Positions 32,530 through 43,100 of a stretch of 64,000 bases of DNA are shown piece by piece. Both the position numbers and the translations under genes were made by a program. Every line of letters starts with the position of its first letter. The stretch's first letter is position 1. Location of the stretch: NCBI GenBank assembly GCA_015146655.1, contig VKHL01000081.1, positions 1-64,000 on the forward strand, written 5' to 3'. The notes under the pieces were generated by a model that had not been told where the DNA came from, did no database searches, and saw nothing but the letters and a program-made list of their open reading frames with translations. This DNA is from Ochromonas danica. Lineage: Eukaryota > Sar > Chrysophyceae > Chromulinales > Chromulinaceae.

Positions 32530-34029
32530 ATGGGAGATTCTGCTTGTCAACCGCTACTACAAGATGTTGCCTATCGTGATTTAGAGAAGGATGATGATGA
32601 TGATGATGACCATATTCATCATCGTCATCACCATCATCAAGGCGATCCTGCTGTCGTGGTGTTGGAAAATGAACATCCCAGTTTCTGCACAATCTCCAAC
32701 TCTTTCCTCCTCCAGCCTGACGTAACATCACCTGTCCATCAAACTCTCGTGAGTGCTGCAAGCTCTGGATCATATTTTGACAAGAGCTCTTCAATATTTT
32801 TCCCTTCTTTTAGTGATGATGCAGGGAGAGGAAGGGAGGACGATGATGATGCATGGGAAAAACAGACAAACGAGGAGATTTGTAAACAATTCTATTTCAC
32901 TGTTCCGTGGAGTCCACAAATCTATTTTACGGTCAGAGGATCTGAGAATTTTCATATTTATCTCTGGATTGCGAAGGATTTGGCCTGGTCGGAGCGTTGG
33001 TATTATGCTGCACTAACTGCAGGCATTGCCGCGTTGGTCTGGTGCTCCGTCCTTGTCTATCATGCCTATCGCTCACGTTGTAAGCATGAGATGTATCTTG
33101 TAGTAGCTTTGGTGTTATGGTTGACGGCGAACTTTGTGTGGATGGGAGGGGAGATTATCAATCCCGCCTTTGGGTCCAGAGAGACGGCGGGGCATATCAT
33201 GGAGGTTAGAGAAGACTATCTCCCTTGTTGATTTCTTGTTAACATTCTAATTATCTGGTGAATGATTGTGTCTCAATAGGCTGCGATTGGATGGATGTTG
33301 ATTTACCATTTCTTCATCAAACCTTGTCGTTTGCTGCCGCGCGACAAAAAGTTGGATCGCAAGTATGAAGCGGTTGGTTTACATCCACCCTTTTCGTATT
33401 TTGAGGTATGGTGATCACTGATGTGCAAAGGGTATTACGAGATATAACCTCATGGATCATCTCTTAGAATTGGCGACAATACGAGCATTTGCACACCTTG
33501 CTTTGGCTGGGGAAAGACTTGAGCTGGATTCAACTAAATCGATACACCTGGGCAATCTGCCTTGTGCCAACTTTCTTGATTGGTATTGACTTTATCATTA
33601 CCACTGCGCGTCGCAAGAACATGCTCATCGACTGCGTGCATTACACCGCTCAGCTGATGTGGGTAATTGGTGAGTCTGTCAAGCCGATTTGTGCTTGTTT
33701 ATTCGACGCCTTGATTGATGGTTTATGGATGTGGTTAAATAGCAAATGCTCTGTGGGCACTCGGAGAGATTTTCGGAGTCCCTGGCTATGGAGATGATGA
33801 CGCTCCCCACTCAGTCTTTGAATTGTAAGTCTGTATATCCATATTCCGTCCATGATGGTAATGTTTACCTTGAAACAACAGTTCGGATGAAGCGGTGGCA
33901 CGCTGTCGATGGTGGAGCTCTTGGATGCTCATAGCTGCGTATGTTCCAATTGTTATGCTATATTGTGTCTGGTTACCCCTGACTTGCATGGGTACCATTA
34001 AAAGCGTCGACGATGGCAATGACTTTTGA
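32530..34029 (+). CDS. Multipass membrane protein, unrecognised
   Basis: Five exons (32530-33204, 33280-33405, 33468-33669, 33743-33824, 33882-34029) with good GT-AG sites and phases give 410 residues. The N-terminal third is soluble with an aspartate run and a histidine run (HIHHRHHHH) near residues 20-37. About seven hydrophobic segments follow, including YYAALTAGIAALVWCSVLVY, MYLVVALVLWLTANFVWMGG, TWAICLVPTFLIGIDFIIT, LIAAYVPIVMLYCVWLPLTC. A conserved-looking ...NFVWMGGEI... and a later ...NALWALGEIFG... repeat the pattern N-x-x-W-x-x-G-E-I, suggesting two related halves. An upstream in-frame ATG at 32365 would add 55 residues. The His run could bind metal, but it may only be simple sequence. 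No family was recognised. Confidence 0.65.
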
Positions 34030-34879
34030 TTACATCGTATGTATAAATTGTATTATCTGTTATGCCCTTTTAGATTCTGCCCTGTGCTAAAACGGACAGA
34101 AAGAATAAATGAAAAGGAAAGATCTGTGGTGGAGTACGAAGAAACCACACTACAACAATGATGGCCCATAGATTTGGCTCAATTGTAGCAACACAATCGT
34201 TTATATATATTATTAACTAATCGATTATGCTCAACATTGATATTTTCATCGCTGTCATTTGCTAATCAATGATAGAATGATGGATAAATGAAATTTCCTT
34301 CCTAGACATCAATTAGTTCATGTTTACATCAACTGTCACGGATTAACCAGAACATTCTTTCTTGAAGTTCCCCATTCTTCCTTTGATGGAACAACCTTCT
34401 CAACACCTCACTCCAGCTTCTTCTCCATCTAAGAATATGCCCACAGAAAATGTTAACAGCGGAAGTCTTCCCTATTCTATTCTTCTTGGAACATTCTCGT
34501 TGGAGAGCGTTGGGGTGGGTTGAAGGTAGTGCGGAGTGTCCTAAGAGGGCTGGGCGGATCTTCCCCCTCAGGACCACGTCAACTTCCCCTCCCAACCAGC
34601 CAAACCACCCCAGCAGCCGCTGGTCTGTCTGTCTGCTCGGCTGCTGTGCTGCTGTGCTGCTGCTGGATTGGCCCTTCATCACAACTATTCCAACCTCCAC
34701 CAGACCTTTTGATAACCTTTGATAACTACTCTACCCATACTTTGGGGATCTTCCACTGTTGACAAAACGACCCCTTGAGCTGCTTGGCTTTTTTGAAGAG
34801 CAGCTTGTGAAAAGAGTAGGTGAAAGAAAGTAATTCGTTATTTGATTGAGATTTTTTGGGAGAAAATATATCGACAAGA
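34030..34879. other. Long intergenic gap without a supported gene
   Basis: 850 bp. AT-rich to about 34320, then a G+C-richer part with CTGCTGTG repeats (about 34635-34670). Open frames on both strands at 34329-34762 translate to proline/serine-rich sequence with no domain and no splice support, and are not called. The last 100 bp should hold the thioredoxin promoter. Confidence 0.5.
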
Positions 34880-35350
34880 ATGCAGCATTTGATGAAGAAT
34901 TTCCTTTATTTTCTCTTGGTCGGCTTGGTGTTCTCTGTATTGTCAGCGTCAGCTTTCATGCGATCACCTCGAGTATTGTCAGGAAGAAGAATATCAATGA
35001 ATCCTATTATGGTCGTGAGAGAAATCACAAGTTTAGAAGAGTTTGAAAACCTTGTGACCTACTCTTCTTCCTCTCTTCCTATTATTGTAGACTATCAGAA
35101 AAGCAAATGCCGTGCATGTGCAAGAGCTGCCCCCATTTTTGAAGCCTTATCGGAGAAGTATGGTAATGAAGCAAAGTTCTACAAGGTCAGTGTGGAAGGT
35201 TTCAAAGGTGCGTTAGGTCTCATGAAAGCCAATGGCGTCAAGAGTGTTCCTACCTTTCAGATTTGGAGAGGAGGAGAGCAGCTTCAGACAATCCATGGTG
35301 CGCATCTTGATGATGTCGAAGGAGCACTACGACAACCGGCTGCTGCTTGA
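34880..35350 (+). CDS. Thioredoxin-fold protein with a plastid-type bipartite leader
   Basis: 156 residues from ATG 34880; the open frame continues back to a TTG, but this is the first ATG. The leader is a hydrophobic signal (KNFLYFLLVGLVFSVL) ending in SASAFMRSPR. An ASA|F junction followed by a basic Ser/Arg stretch is the classic import signal of plastids in red-lineage secondary algae. The mature part has a thioredoxin fold: LPIIVDYQKSKCRACARAAP, YGNEAKFYKVSVEG, the cis-proline strand VKSVPTFQIWRGGEQ and a final helix. The active site reads CRAC in place of CGPC, with lysine before the first cysteine in place of tryptophan, so its redox potential or partners should differ from classical thioredoxins. 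A role in stromal disulfide exchange is inferred. Confidence 0.8.
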   Translation: MQHLMKNFLYFLLVGLVFSVLSASAFMRSPRVLSGRRISMNPIMVVREITSLEEFENLVTYSSSSLPIIVDYQKSKCRACARAAPIFEALSEKYGNEAKFYKVSVEGFKGALGLMKANGVKSVPTFQIWRGGEQLQTIHGAHLDDVEGALRQPAAA

Positions 35351-35597
35351 AGTGGATGAGAATATCACCACAATTTGTTAGGAATCTTAGCTAGCTCACA
35401 GTCTCGGAGTGATCGCATGCATCAATGTACAAAGCGCCGTGTCGGAATCCTTGTTTTTGCTTTTTGGTCTTTCTCTTGTCAAACCGCTTCCGGTTTTGAT
35501 TTCTGTTGGTAATATAAAATAGTTGGAGTGTGTCACAATGAAAAGATGTCTTTGTTTCATTAGCTACATATATACAACAATATTGCAACAGCCCAAT

Positions 35598-38015
35598 CTA
35601 GCCATTGATAAATTCCTCCACCAAAAGTTGTACAAAAGAATCCGAGGCTGGAGGCGTGGCTTTAGAAATGCGATTTTGTTGACGTTGATTCGGGGCTTTC
35701 GAAAGGTTTTTATCCTTTGCTTTGCCTTCCTTGCGTTTGGAGACATCAGGGGAGATAACCACGGGGTTAGTGTCATCTTCCACAAGATCGAAGATAATAT
35801 GCTTGTTCGCTGAGGTGACCTGCTGGGTGGGTCGTGGTGAGTTATCGTTCGCCCCTGCTTTCGGTTGTGGAGAGCAATTCCGAGACTGTTGCGTGCCTTT
35901 GGTTGAATTTGAAGCAGAACTCTTCGGGGAAGAGACTTGCCGATGCTTGGAGGAATCTCTGCGCTCTTTGTTATCCTTGTGCTTTTTTCGATTCGAAGAT
36001 TGTGTTGACTGATCAGTCGAGGCTTGAAGAGAGTTTGACTGTTCCGCTTCTCGCTTTCTTTTACTTTTGCGCTCAGATTTGGTTTGTTCATCACTTGTTG
36101 GACTTGTTGGAATTAGCTGAGCCATCTCAGTTGTTGGAATTAGCTGAGCCATCTCAGGATGCACCAATAAGATATCCTCTGTGCGAATATTGTTATGGCG
36201 AAACTTCTTCTGATTAGCTCGATTACTACCACCAGACGTAGACCAGGCCTTGGCTGAAAAAGATGATGAAGACCGATGCTTTCTTTTCTTCTGTGAAGAT
36301 CGCAAGACGGGCAAAGAATGGCTGTAATGATTGTCCAAGGAGGGAAGAGTCTTGCGTGTACATTGAGCGCATGCCTTCGGTGGCATAAGTGCCAGACAAG
36401 GTCGACTTGCACGCAAAACCTCATCATTTATTCGAGGAGGACATGGTGGAGGAGGTGGTGGCGGAGGCGGTGCTTGTTGCTTTGAGTGTAGTTTGGGGAC
36501 GAAGAGGGGAGGAGGACGAGGACCTGCCGAGAAGTGTGGCACAGGAGGATTGTATGGCATACCATACTGCATGGGCGGTGGTGGTTGAAGAGGTAGATAA
36601 TTAATTGGAGGGTAGACCATGGCGGTCATTTGAGGCAGTCTTGTGAGATTGGCTGCCATAGGGAAAGGAGGTGGAGGAGGTTTCAGCATGGCAATCGGAG
36701 GAGGAAGTGGTGGTGGTCGTGGAGGAGGAGAGCATGGAATAGACAGTTGAGGAGGAAGAGGAGCCTTTGAAGCACTAGAAGGTTCCACAGATAACACTTC
36801 CATCACAGGCATGACTGGAATGATCGGCACTGACTTCTCTTTCGCTTTCTTCACCACTTCTTTCTCTACGATAACTACCTCATCCTCATCCTCTTCCTCT
36901 GCTATCTTCTTCTTCACGTCAGATAATTTTCCATTTTCCATTCCCAACTTCTCACTTACTTCATTCATCTTCTTACTGGATTTCTCCTTGTCTTTCTCTT
37001 TCTCTTTCTCTTTGTCCTTCTTCTTCCTTTCTTTCTCTTTTCGTCCTTTCTCAACGGCTACTTTCTGTTCTTGTTCTTGTTCTGGTACTTCTTCCTCACA
37101 CATAGACAAAGGCAATAAGACTCGAAACTGTTCTTTGCATATTGTCACCACACTATCCACTAGCGTTTGAGCACGACGGAATCCAACACTTGCTGGACTT
37201 TGTAACTTCGCCGCCACGTCATGCACGAGAGCTTCGAAGGATTGGCACACGAAAGGTCTGGCCTGGATGAGATCAACTTTGAACTTGTCCCCCAAGGACT
37301 GTAAAGTAGGGAGATGATCTTCTCCATTCAATACATAAAGTACATCACAGAGAGAACAGCGTGCAAGATGTGCTAAATCAGTTAATTTCCGTCTGGTTTT
37401 CAATTCCTCTGAGATGGCAGGATAAGGACGAACAAGATCTGATAGTAAGACCTCTGATACATCAGATGACTCAAGACTAGATGGATCTAAGGAGATCATG
37501 ACCATTTCATTCGCATCAACATCAAACACTTCCACATATTGTTGTTTCTTTTGTTTCTTCTTCTTCTTCTTAGTCCCTTCTTGATCTTCTTCAGTTTGTG
37601 AAGAAGAACATCGTCCATCTGCATGAAGATATAAGATAGTCTCTTGTGGAAAAGCTTCTAGAAGCTTCTCCCAGATAGTGTCAAGGTAAACCTTCGTAGG
37701 ATTCGCTGATGCGCCACACACAGGACACTGATAGAGATAAGCTGGTACTTTACGATTATGTAACAGATAGCTCTCATAATCAAAGCATTGTAAGTGTTTG
37801 CAATGTAATGATCGACATGGTAGCTTCATTCTCATTAAAGTTAGTTTATCGGTTAAAGAAATCGTATGACAATGAATGAGATCACATTGTTGAAGAATAC
37901 GCTGTAGAATCCGATAACTATCTTGTGGCTGTAAGATCTTTAAGATAGGATGTTTTTCATGTGTCCATTGCTGATGGTTGATATTCCTACTGCTAGAATC
38001 CTTCAAGGCGGACAT
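35598..38015 (-). CDS. SP-RING (PIAS/Siz-type) SUMO E3 ligase-like protein
   Basis: A single exon of 805 residues from ATG 38015. Residues about 52-100 form an SP-RING: ISLTDKLTLMRMKLPCRSLH, CKHLQCFDYESYLL, then YLYQCPVCG. The Cys/His order (C..H.C..C...C..C) and the preceding SLxD motif are those of PIAS/Siz/Miz zinc fingers, which pair UBC9 with substrates in SUMO transfer. A PINIT or SAP domain is not visible, and a short N-terminus replaces them. The middle is a K/E-rich coiled region followed by a long polyproline region (PPPPPPPPPCPP) and Ser/Lys-rich disorder. VVIS near residue 757 and IFDLVEDD just before it resemble SUMO-interaction motifs. It is divergent from TsaE with 134 bp between starts. 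Confidence 0.78.
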   Translation of the reverse strand: MSALKDSSSRNINHQQWTHEKHPILKILQPQDSYRILQRILQQCDLIHCHTISLTDKLTLMRMKLPCRSLHCKHLQCFDYESYLLHNRKVPAYLYQCPVCGASANPTKVYLDTIWEKLLEAFPQETILYLHADGRCSSSQTEEDQEGTKKKKKKQKKQQYVEVFDVDANEMVMISLDPSSLESSDVSEVLLSDLVRPYPAISEELKTRRKLTDLAHLARCSLCDVLYVLNGEDHLPTLQSLGDKFKVDLIQARPFVCQSFEALVHDVAAKLQSPASVGFRRAQTLVDSVVTICKEQFRVLLPLSMCEEEVPEQEQEQKVAVEKGRKEKERKKKDKEKEKEKDKEKSSKKMNEVSEKLGMENGKLSDVKKKIAEEEDEDEVVIVEKEVVKKAKEKSVPIIPVMPVMEVLSVEPSSASKAPLPPQLSIPCSPPPRPPPLPPPIAMLKPPPPPFPMAANLTRLPQMTAMVYPPINYLPLQPPPPMQYGMPYNPPVPHFSAGPRPPPLFVPKLHSKQQAPPPPPPPPPCPPRINDEVLRASRPCLALMPPKACAQCTRKTLPSLDNHYSHSLPVLRSSQKKRKHRSSSSFSAKAWSTSGGSNRANQKKFRHNNIRTEDILLVHPEMAQLIPTTEMAQLIPTSPTSDEQTKSERKSKRKREAEQSNSLQASTDQSTQSSNRKKHKDNKERRDSSKHRQVSSPKSSASNSTKGTQQSRNCSPQPKAGANDNSPRPTQQVTSANKHIIFDLVEDDTNPVVISPDVSKRKEGKAKDKNLSKAPNQRQQNRISKATPPASDSFVQLLVEEFING

Positions 38016-38149
38016 GATGACATGATGAATGGTCTGCTATCACTGCTTCCAACAAACAGTTTTAAGCCAAACATCGCGTTTTTAATTTAATTGCACGCAT
38101 CACAACAATAGTTTTTGATTGGGCAAAGGGAGAAATGTTTTGATATGAT

Positions 38150-38909
38150 ATGACATATTTCTTTATCTATCTTTTGCTGATCTCAATGGAATTGATTCGT
38201 TCACTATCCACACGTACTTTTCTTTCACTAGTCAGGCATTCTCCTTCTTCTCGTCACCTTAGGATAAGAAGATTTTCTCATCTCGCGACAGGACAGTCAT
38301 CATCCTGCCAAACCATCACCTTTGATAAGCTCTTCTCCACAGAGGAAGAGGTTGAGGCACTAGGCAAGGCCCTTGCCTCCGTAGTTGGAATTGGTGATTC
38401 AGTCTTGCTGACAGGTCAGTCTTTGCTGAGAATCACCTAGTTGTAGTTATTTGTGATAATGTGCTGGTTTCTGAGCAGGGGACCTTGGAGCGGGAAAGAC
38501 TACCTTTTCAAGAGGTATGGTACGAGCTAAGTGTGATGATCCTGAGATGCGAGTGACGAGTCCATCCTATCTGTTGGACAACGTCTACTACCTCGAAGAC
38601 CAGTCAGGGGCAGCAGGACAAGAGGTGAAGCTACACCATATGGATCTCTATCGACTTCCGTCAGGCAGTGACATGGGCTTTCTCTCTATCCCAGAGATCT
38701 TTACCTCAGCTATATGCCTCATAGAGTGGCCAGAGCGTCTGCGCAAGGAGGATCTCCCGCGGCACTTCCTGGAAGTCAACTTACGCATTTCTTCTGCCTC
38801 ACCTAATCTCCGGCTTATATTGCTTCATCTAGTAGGACCTTCGTGGATAGAGCGACGGAAGTTGATAGAGAACGCGCTCGCCAAGGAGGGTCTTCGCCCA
38901 ACAAGCTAA
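38150..38909 (+). CDS. TSAE: TsaE-type ATPase for tRNA t6A synthesis, organelle-targeted
   Basis: Exons 38150-38415 and 38479-38909. The family supports the TsaB/TsaD complex in making threonylcarbamoyladenosine at tRNA position 37. Visible motifs: the P-loop GDLGAGKTTFSRG, split just before its first G by the intron; SPSYLLDN, the switch-like segment; HHMDLYRL; and CLIEWPERL. All are TsaE hallmarks. The N-terminus is basic and Ser/Arg-rich (LIRSLSTRTFLSLVRHSPSS), fitting a mitochondrial or plastid presequence. An alternative start at ATG 38186 would remove the first 12 residues and give a cleaner mitochondrial presequence. In eukaryotes this bacterial-type protein works in organelles. Confidence 0.9.
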
Positions 38910-39010
38910 GCAGGCAGTAATAGTACTCGATTGGAGTATTGATTTAAAAACTATACAAAGACAAAACTATCGCAAACAAAACACAATTTCTCCCACTAAA
39001 TCTACAAGAC

Positions 39011-39904
39011 TCAGAAGGGTTGGCGGTTGCCACTAGATGCTAATAAGGTCTGTTTCTCTAAAGCTTGATTGCGCTTAGCAGCAGACGAAGAAGAAACAAT
39101 GGCTTCTTCATTGTCTTCCAGGTCATCGAAACTATCGCTTGTCGTATGAGGCATCTTGATGGCCGAGGTTGACCGCGTACTGTCCAGCTTCACACTCATC
39201 GGCTCAGGCACTTCACCCTTAACCATCTGCCAGAGAGTCCCTTTTCGAAACATGATAATGACCGCTAACTGGCATACAGACAGAATCAAGCCGATGAAGT
39301 TCGGCACCCAGATGTTGGGATCGTTTACTCCAAAGGCTCCGTAGACAGTCCACATGAGAGCGTTGAGTGTGTTGACGAGAATAGTCGGGAAATACAAGGC
39401 AGAGGCATCTCTCGTCATGAAGACTTTGGCCATCGCCGAGAGCGGTGCCGCGAAATAGGCAATAGAGCAGGCCGAGCTAAGCAGGCCGATCATCGCCTGC
39501 GCCTCGGTCAGAGGGTCATCCGATTTACTGAAGCCAACACTAGCCACCATGCCAATAAGCGACCAGAAGGAGAAGCAGAAAATAAGCAGTCCTTCAAGCA
39601 TCATATATTGATTAGAATCTGTTAGTTTCTTCTCCGCTAGAATTCCCAAAGCTGTGAGTGAGTAATAGATTCCTAATATGATTCCAAAAATATTCGCAAA
39701 AAAGAGGAAATAGTCCTTCTTGAGGCATCCATACATTAACCAGCCGATACAGTTGATAACAGTGATGACAAAGGGAAGAGGATTGGCATCGCCCAGATCA
39801 CGACTCAGTCTTGCCTTTAAGACCATGGGAAGTGGTGAAAACCACATGCAGATGCAAATGATCGTACCGACTAAAGGCGCTACAAGACTTGTAAGAACAC
39901 TCAT
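39011..39904 (-). CDS. SWEET-type sugar transporter
   Basis: A single exon of 297 residues from ATG 39904. SWEETs move sugars down a gradient across plasma or vacuole membranes through two three-helix bundles (MtN3/saliva) joined by a linker helix. Bundle 1: MWFSPLPMVLKARLSRDLGD and NCIGWLMYGCLKKDYFLFFA, with N and W in the usual places. Bundle 2: GLLSSACSIAYFAAPLSAMA, VFMTRDASALYFPT, NTLNALMWTVYGAFGVN and NFIGLILSVCQLAVII. The PLPMVL and APLS prolines and the two N-x-x-x-W/N-x-x-W helices are as expected. The polar cytoplasmic tail of about 75 residues has Ser/Thr and acidic runs. Its start is 208 bp from the divergent CSPP1-like gene. Confidence 0.92.
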   Translation of the reverse strand: MSVLTSLVAPLVGTIICICMWFSPLPMVLKARLSRDLGDANPLPFVITVINCIGWLMYGCLKKDYFLFFANIFGIILGIYYSLTALGILAEKKLTDSNQYMMLEGLLIFCFSFWSLIGMVASVGFSKSDDPLTEAQAMIGLLSSACSIAYFAAPLSAMAKVFMTRDASALYFPTILVNTLNALMWTVYGAFGVNDPNIWVPNFIGLILSVCQLAVIIMFRKGTLWQMVKGEVPEPMSVKLDSTRSTSAIKMPHTTSDSFDDLEDNEEAIVSSSSAAKRNQALEKQTLLASSGNRQPF

Positions 39905-40054
39905 GCTAAAGATAACTACGATGAAAGAAGAACAATCAAGTCAAAAGTGACTAATAATACGACAGCAATGGACTAGTCTAGTGGGGGATGAGCAGAACCA
40001 GCACCTAACTAATAATGAAATTCCTTGTTGTTTCCTTGTGTAATTCCTTGTTAA

Positions 40055-40064
40055 TTCCATGGAA
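40055..40064. promoter_or_regulatory. TTCCATGGAA palindrome in the SWEET/CSPP1-like divergent promoter
   Basis: Perfect palindrome, 58 bp before ATG 40113 and about 150 bp from the SWEET start. It is preceded by three TTCCTTG words at 40021-40050. Confidence 0.5.
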
Positions 40065-40112
40065 TAGCCGGCTGCTTGATTGAGAAACGTCTTGTTTTCA
40101 TTTGAGCTTTCA

Positions 40113-43100
40113 ATGGAAATCAATGATCGTAAGAAAGCTAAAGAGGCTTATCTCCAGCAGTTAGCTCAACAGAAAGCTCAAGCTGCTCAAGCTTCAGGAG
40201 GTCAGCCTAAAGAAGCTGGCGATGGTGGCTTGACGGAGAGCCATCAGCCCGTGGCGCCAGTGGTGTCATCCGGGTCAAGCAAACTGTCGAAAAGAGAGCA
40301 GCTGTTGGAAGAGAAGCGACGTGCTTTCTTCCAGCAAAAGCAAGAAAGAAAGCCTTCCCATGATGACGCTTCCATTTTCCAACCTGCCGTACCTGCCGTG
40401 CCAATCTCACTACCTCAGCAGTTATCACAGAACACCCCTGTATCTTCTTTTTCCTCAGCTATCCAAGAGTCAGCAGCTATTCCCCAGCTGGGGACAAGTG
40501 TGGCTAAAGAGAATGTTGCTGAAAATGCCCGCTTGTCGGACTGGAAGCGCTTGGGCTATCCCTCGGAGTACAGCTATGCCAAGCATCTGGGATTATTGAA
40601 TGAGAAGCAGCCTACTGATGCTGTAGCAGGGACGGATCGCACGCAAGATCAGTCATTTTCTGTACACGTTCCCACCAGTGGAGTATCTGGTGCATCGCAG
40701 TACACGCCATATGCTCCGATAGGGCTCCCACAACTTCCTCTGCCCAGCTCAACAACTTCCTCCGCTCCAACAAAACCTGTCAATAATGATAATGCTTCTG
40801 GAGGATTGCAGATTGGCAAAGTGGAAGATGCTCAGAGCAAGAGAGCTCGACAAGAAGAATACGCAGTTGAACTGCGTCGACAGCAGGAGTTGAACAATGC
40901 GAAGAACTTTCATCCAAATGGTTACCAAGGAGGGAATAATGGTGGAGGCATAGGGACGGGTTGGGAAGACAAAACCAACGGGAGTGGAAGTGGTAGTGGA
41001 GGAGGCTTTGATGGGTAAGACTTCCTCCTTGAATCTCCATGTTTGTTTTTCACCCACAATTGGTTGTTTTATTGTAGACGCTCGGGTCCAATTCCATCTG
41101 CTGTTAATGGCCAAAATGATCGAGAAGCTAAGCGTATGCAACAAGCTGATTATGCGAGATCGTTGCAAGAACAGATTGATAATCGCAGCCAAAATCAAAA
41201 TCAACAGTTCAAGGATAGCATAGTGGAAGGAGCACCAAGCTATCAAAATAGCGAAGCTAGTGGATCTGGAGGCTTGCAAATAGGCAAAGTGGAAGATGCT
41301 CAGAGCAAACGTGCTCGACAAGAGCAATATGCCGCTGATTTGCGCCGACAGATGAACCATGCAGGAAATGGGGAGGGCGATAGAGGAGACAACAAAGGAA
41401 TAGGTGGGGGAGGACTTGCATATGATGATAGCAGAAGGAATGTGCCTCTTAATCGTCCTACCGAAGGTTTTGCCATTGGCCAACAGATCGATAAGGATAC
41501 AAAGAAGAAGCAACAAGCAGAGTATGCGCGAGCACTTCAAGAAGATCAAAACCGGCATCAACAGGCAGTAAATCCTTCTAATGCAGGTCGTAATCAAGAC
41601 AATGGCAGGCTAAGGGAGCCTGCATTATCGCAAGCCAATTATTTTAACCCCCCAATGCTTGATCCTCGCGGGGGTTTGAACCCCAACGTCCAAGCGACTG
41701 AGCAAGGCAATAATAGAGGCTTCATGATAGGCAATGGGGAAGATGCACAAGCAAAGAGAGCTCGGCAAGAGCAATATGCTGCAGATCTTCGTCAACAACA
41801 AGATATGAGTCGTCCCACTTATTTACCTGAGGTTAACAAAGGAATGGGTGGTGGAGGACTTGCATATGATGATAGCAGAAGGAATGTGCCTCTTAATCGT
41901 CCTACCGAAGGTTTTGCCATTGGCCAACAGATCGATAAGGATACAAAGAAGAAGCAACAAGCAGAGTATGCGCGAGCACTTCAAGAAGATCAAACCCGCC
42001 GTCAACAGGCAGTAAATCCGTCCAATGCTGGTCAAAATTTCGACAACAAAGGTCCAATAAATTCTTTCCCTAAACCAACAAATAATTATGCAGTTTCTGC
42101 AATGCCATCCAATAATGCAATGATCTTCCCTGAGTACGAGAGGTTGGGTAATGAGGGAGGAGGTAGGGTATGGGAGGACAGAGGAGGAGATTATGCGTAT
42201 GACAGGTACATGAAATATCTGCTGTAGTATTTCCTTTTCTTACCGTTGGCTTGTTATGTAGGATGCCGAGGATTAACAACGAAGTTCAAGCTGCTGCCGG
42301 TGGCTTGTTATTTGGGCAGCAGCCCGACAAAGAAGCAAAGCGACGGCAACAAGAAGAATACGCCCGGGCTTTAAATCAACAGCTAGGAATGAAATCAGAT
42401 GATGTACATAAGGCAAGTAATGCAGGAAGAAAGCTTAGTCCCCGAGTTCCTCAAGGTGGAGGAGGTGGCGAGGGAGCTCTCGAACCTGGCTGGACGATGG
42501 GTCCTCTGGGTGTTCCTGTGAGAAAGACTCTGCAAACTGGTCGAAGAGACCTCCAAAAAGCTTTCATTGCTGGAGCGCAGCTATCTCCGGAGAAACCTGG
42601 TGGGTTCTTTCAATCGCCTCAACAGCCGGTGTCCATGCTCGGAAATGGTGTTGGCATGGCTATGCCTATGGGAGATGTGCAGGCGATTACAGCTGAAGGA
42701 ATAATTGGTTTGTCTGATCGCCAGGATGAGATCAAAGCACGAAGAATTTTCCAAGCGCAATTATTGGAGCAACAGATCGCCGATAACAAGGCTCGGGCAA
42801 AAGAAGCGGAAGAGAAGCAGAAAGAAGAAGACATGAAGCTGGAGATGAAGTTAGAGAAAGAACGTTTGGAGATAGAAGCTGCATTTGAGCGTGAACGAAC
42901 AGAGAAAAAGAAACAGGCTGAATTGAACGCTAAGCGTGACTTGGAGATGCAAATTGAGCGACAAAAGAAGCAAAAAGAGGATGATGATCTGTCGCGTAAA
43001 CGTGAAGAGGAGGAGGAAGAAAGACGATTGGAGCGAGAGCGCGAAAATTTGCAACGACAACAAGAAGAGGAGATGAGAAGAGAACAAGCCGAGAAAATGC

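Noticed and set aside
34329-34762. Open frames on both strands before the thioredoxin gene
   Set aside because: Composition is that of simple CTG/CCA-rich DNA; no start context, domain or intron support.
35722-37170. Several plus-strand frames opposite the SP-RING gene
   Set aside because: Low-complexity complements (SFSFSFSLSFFF) of the K/E-rich and proline-rich coding sequence.
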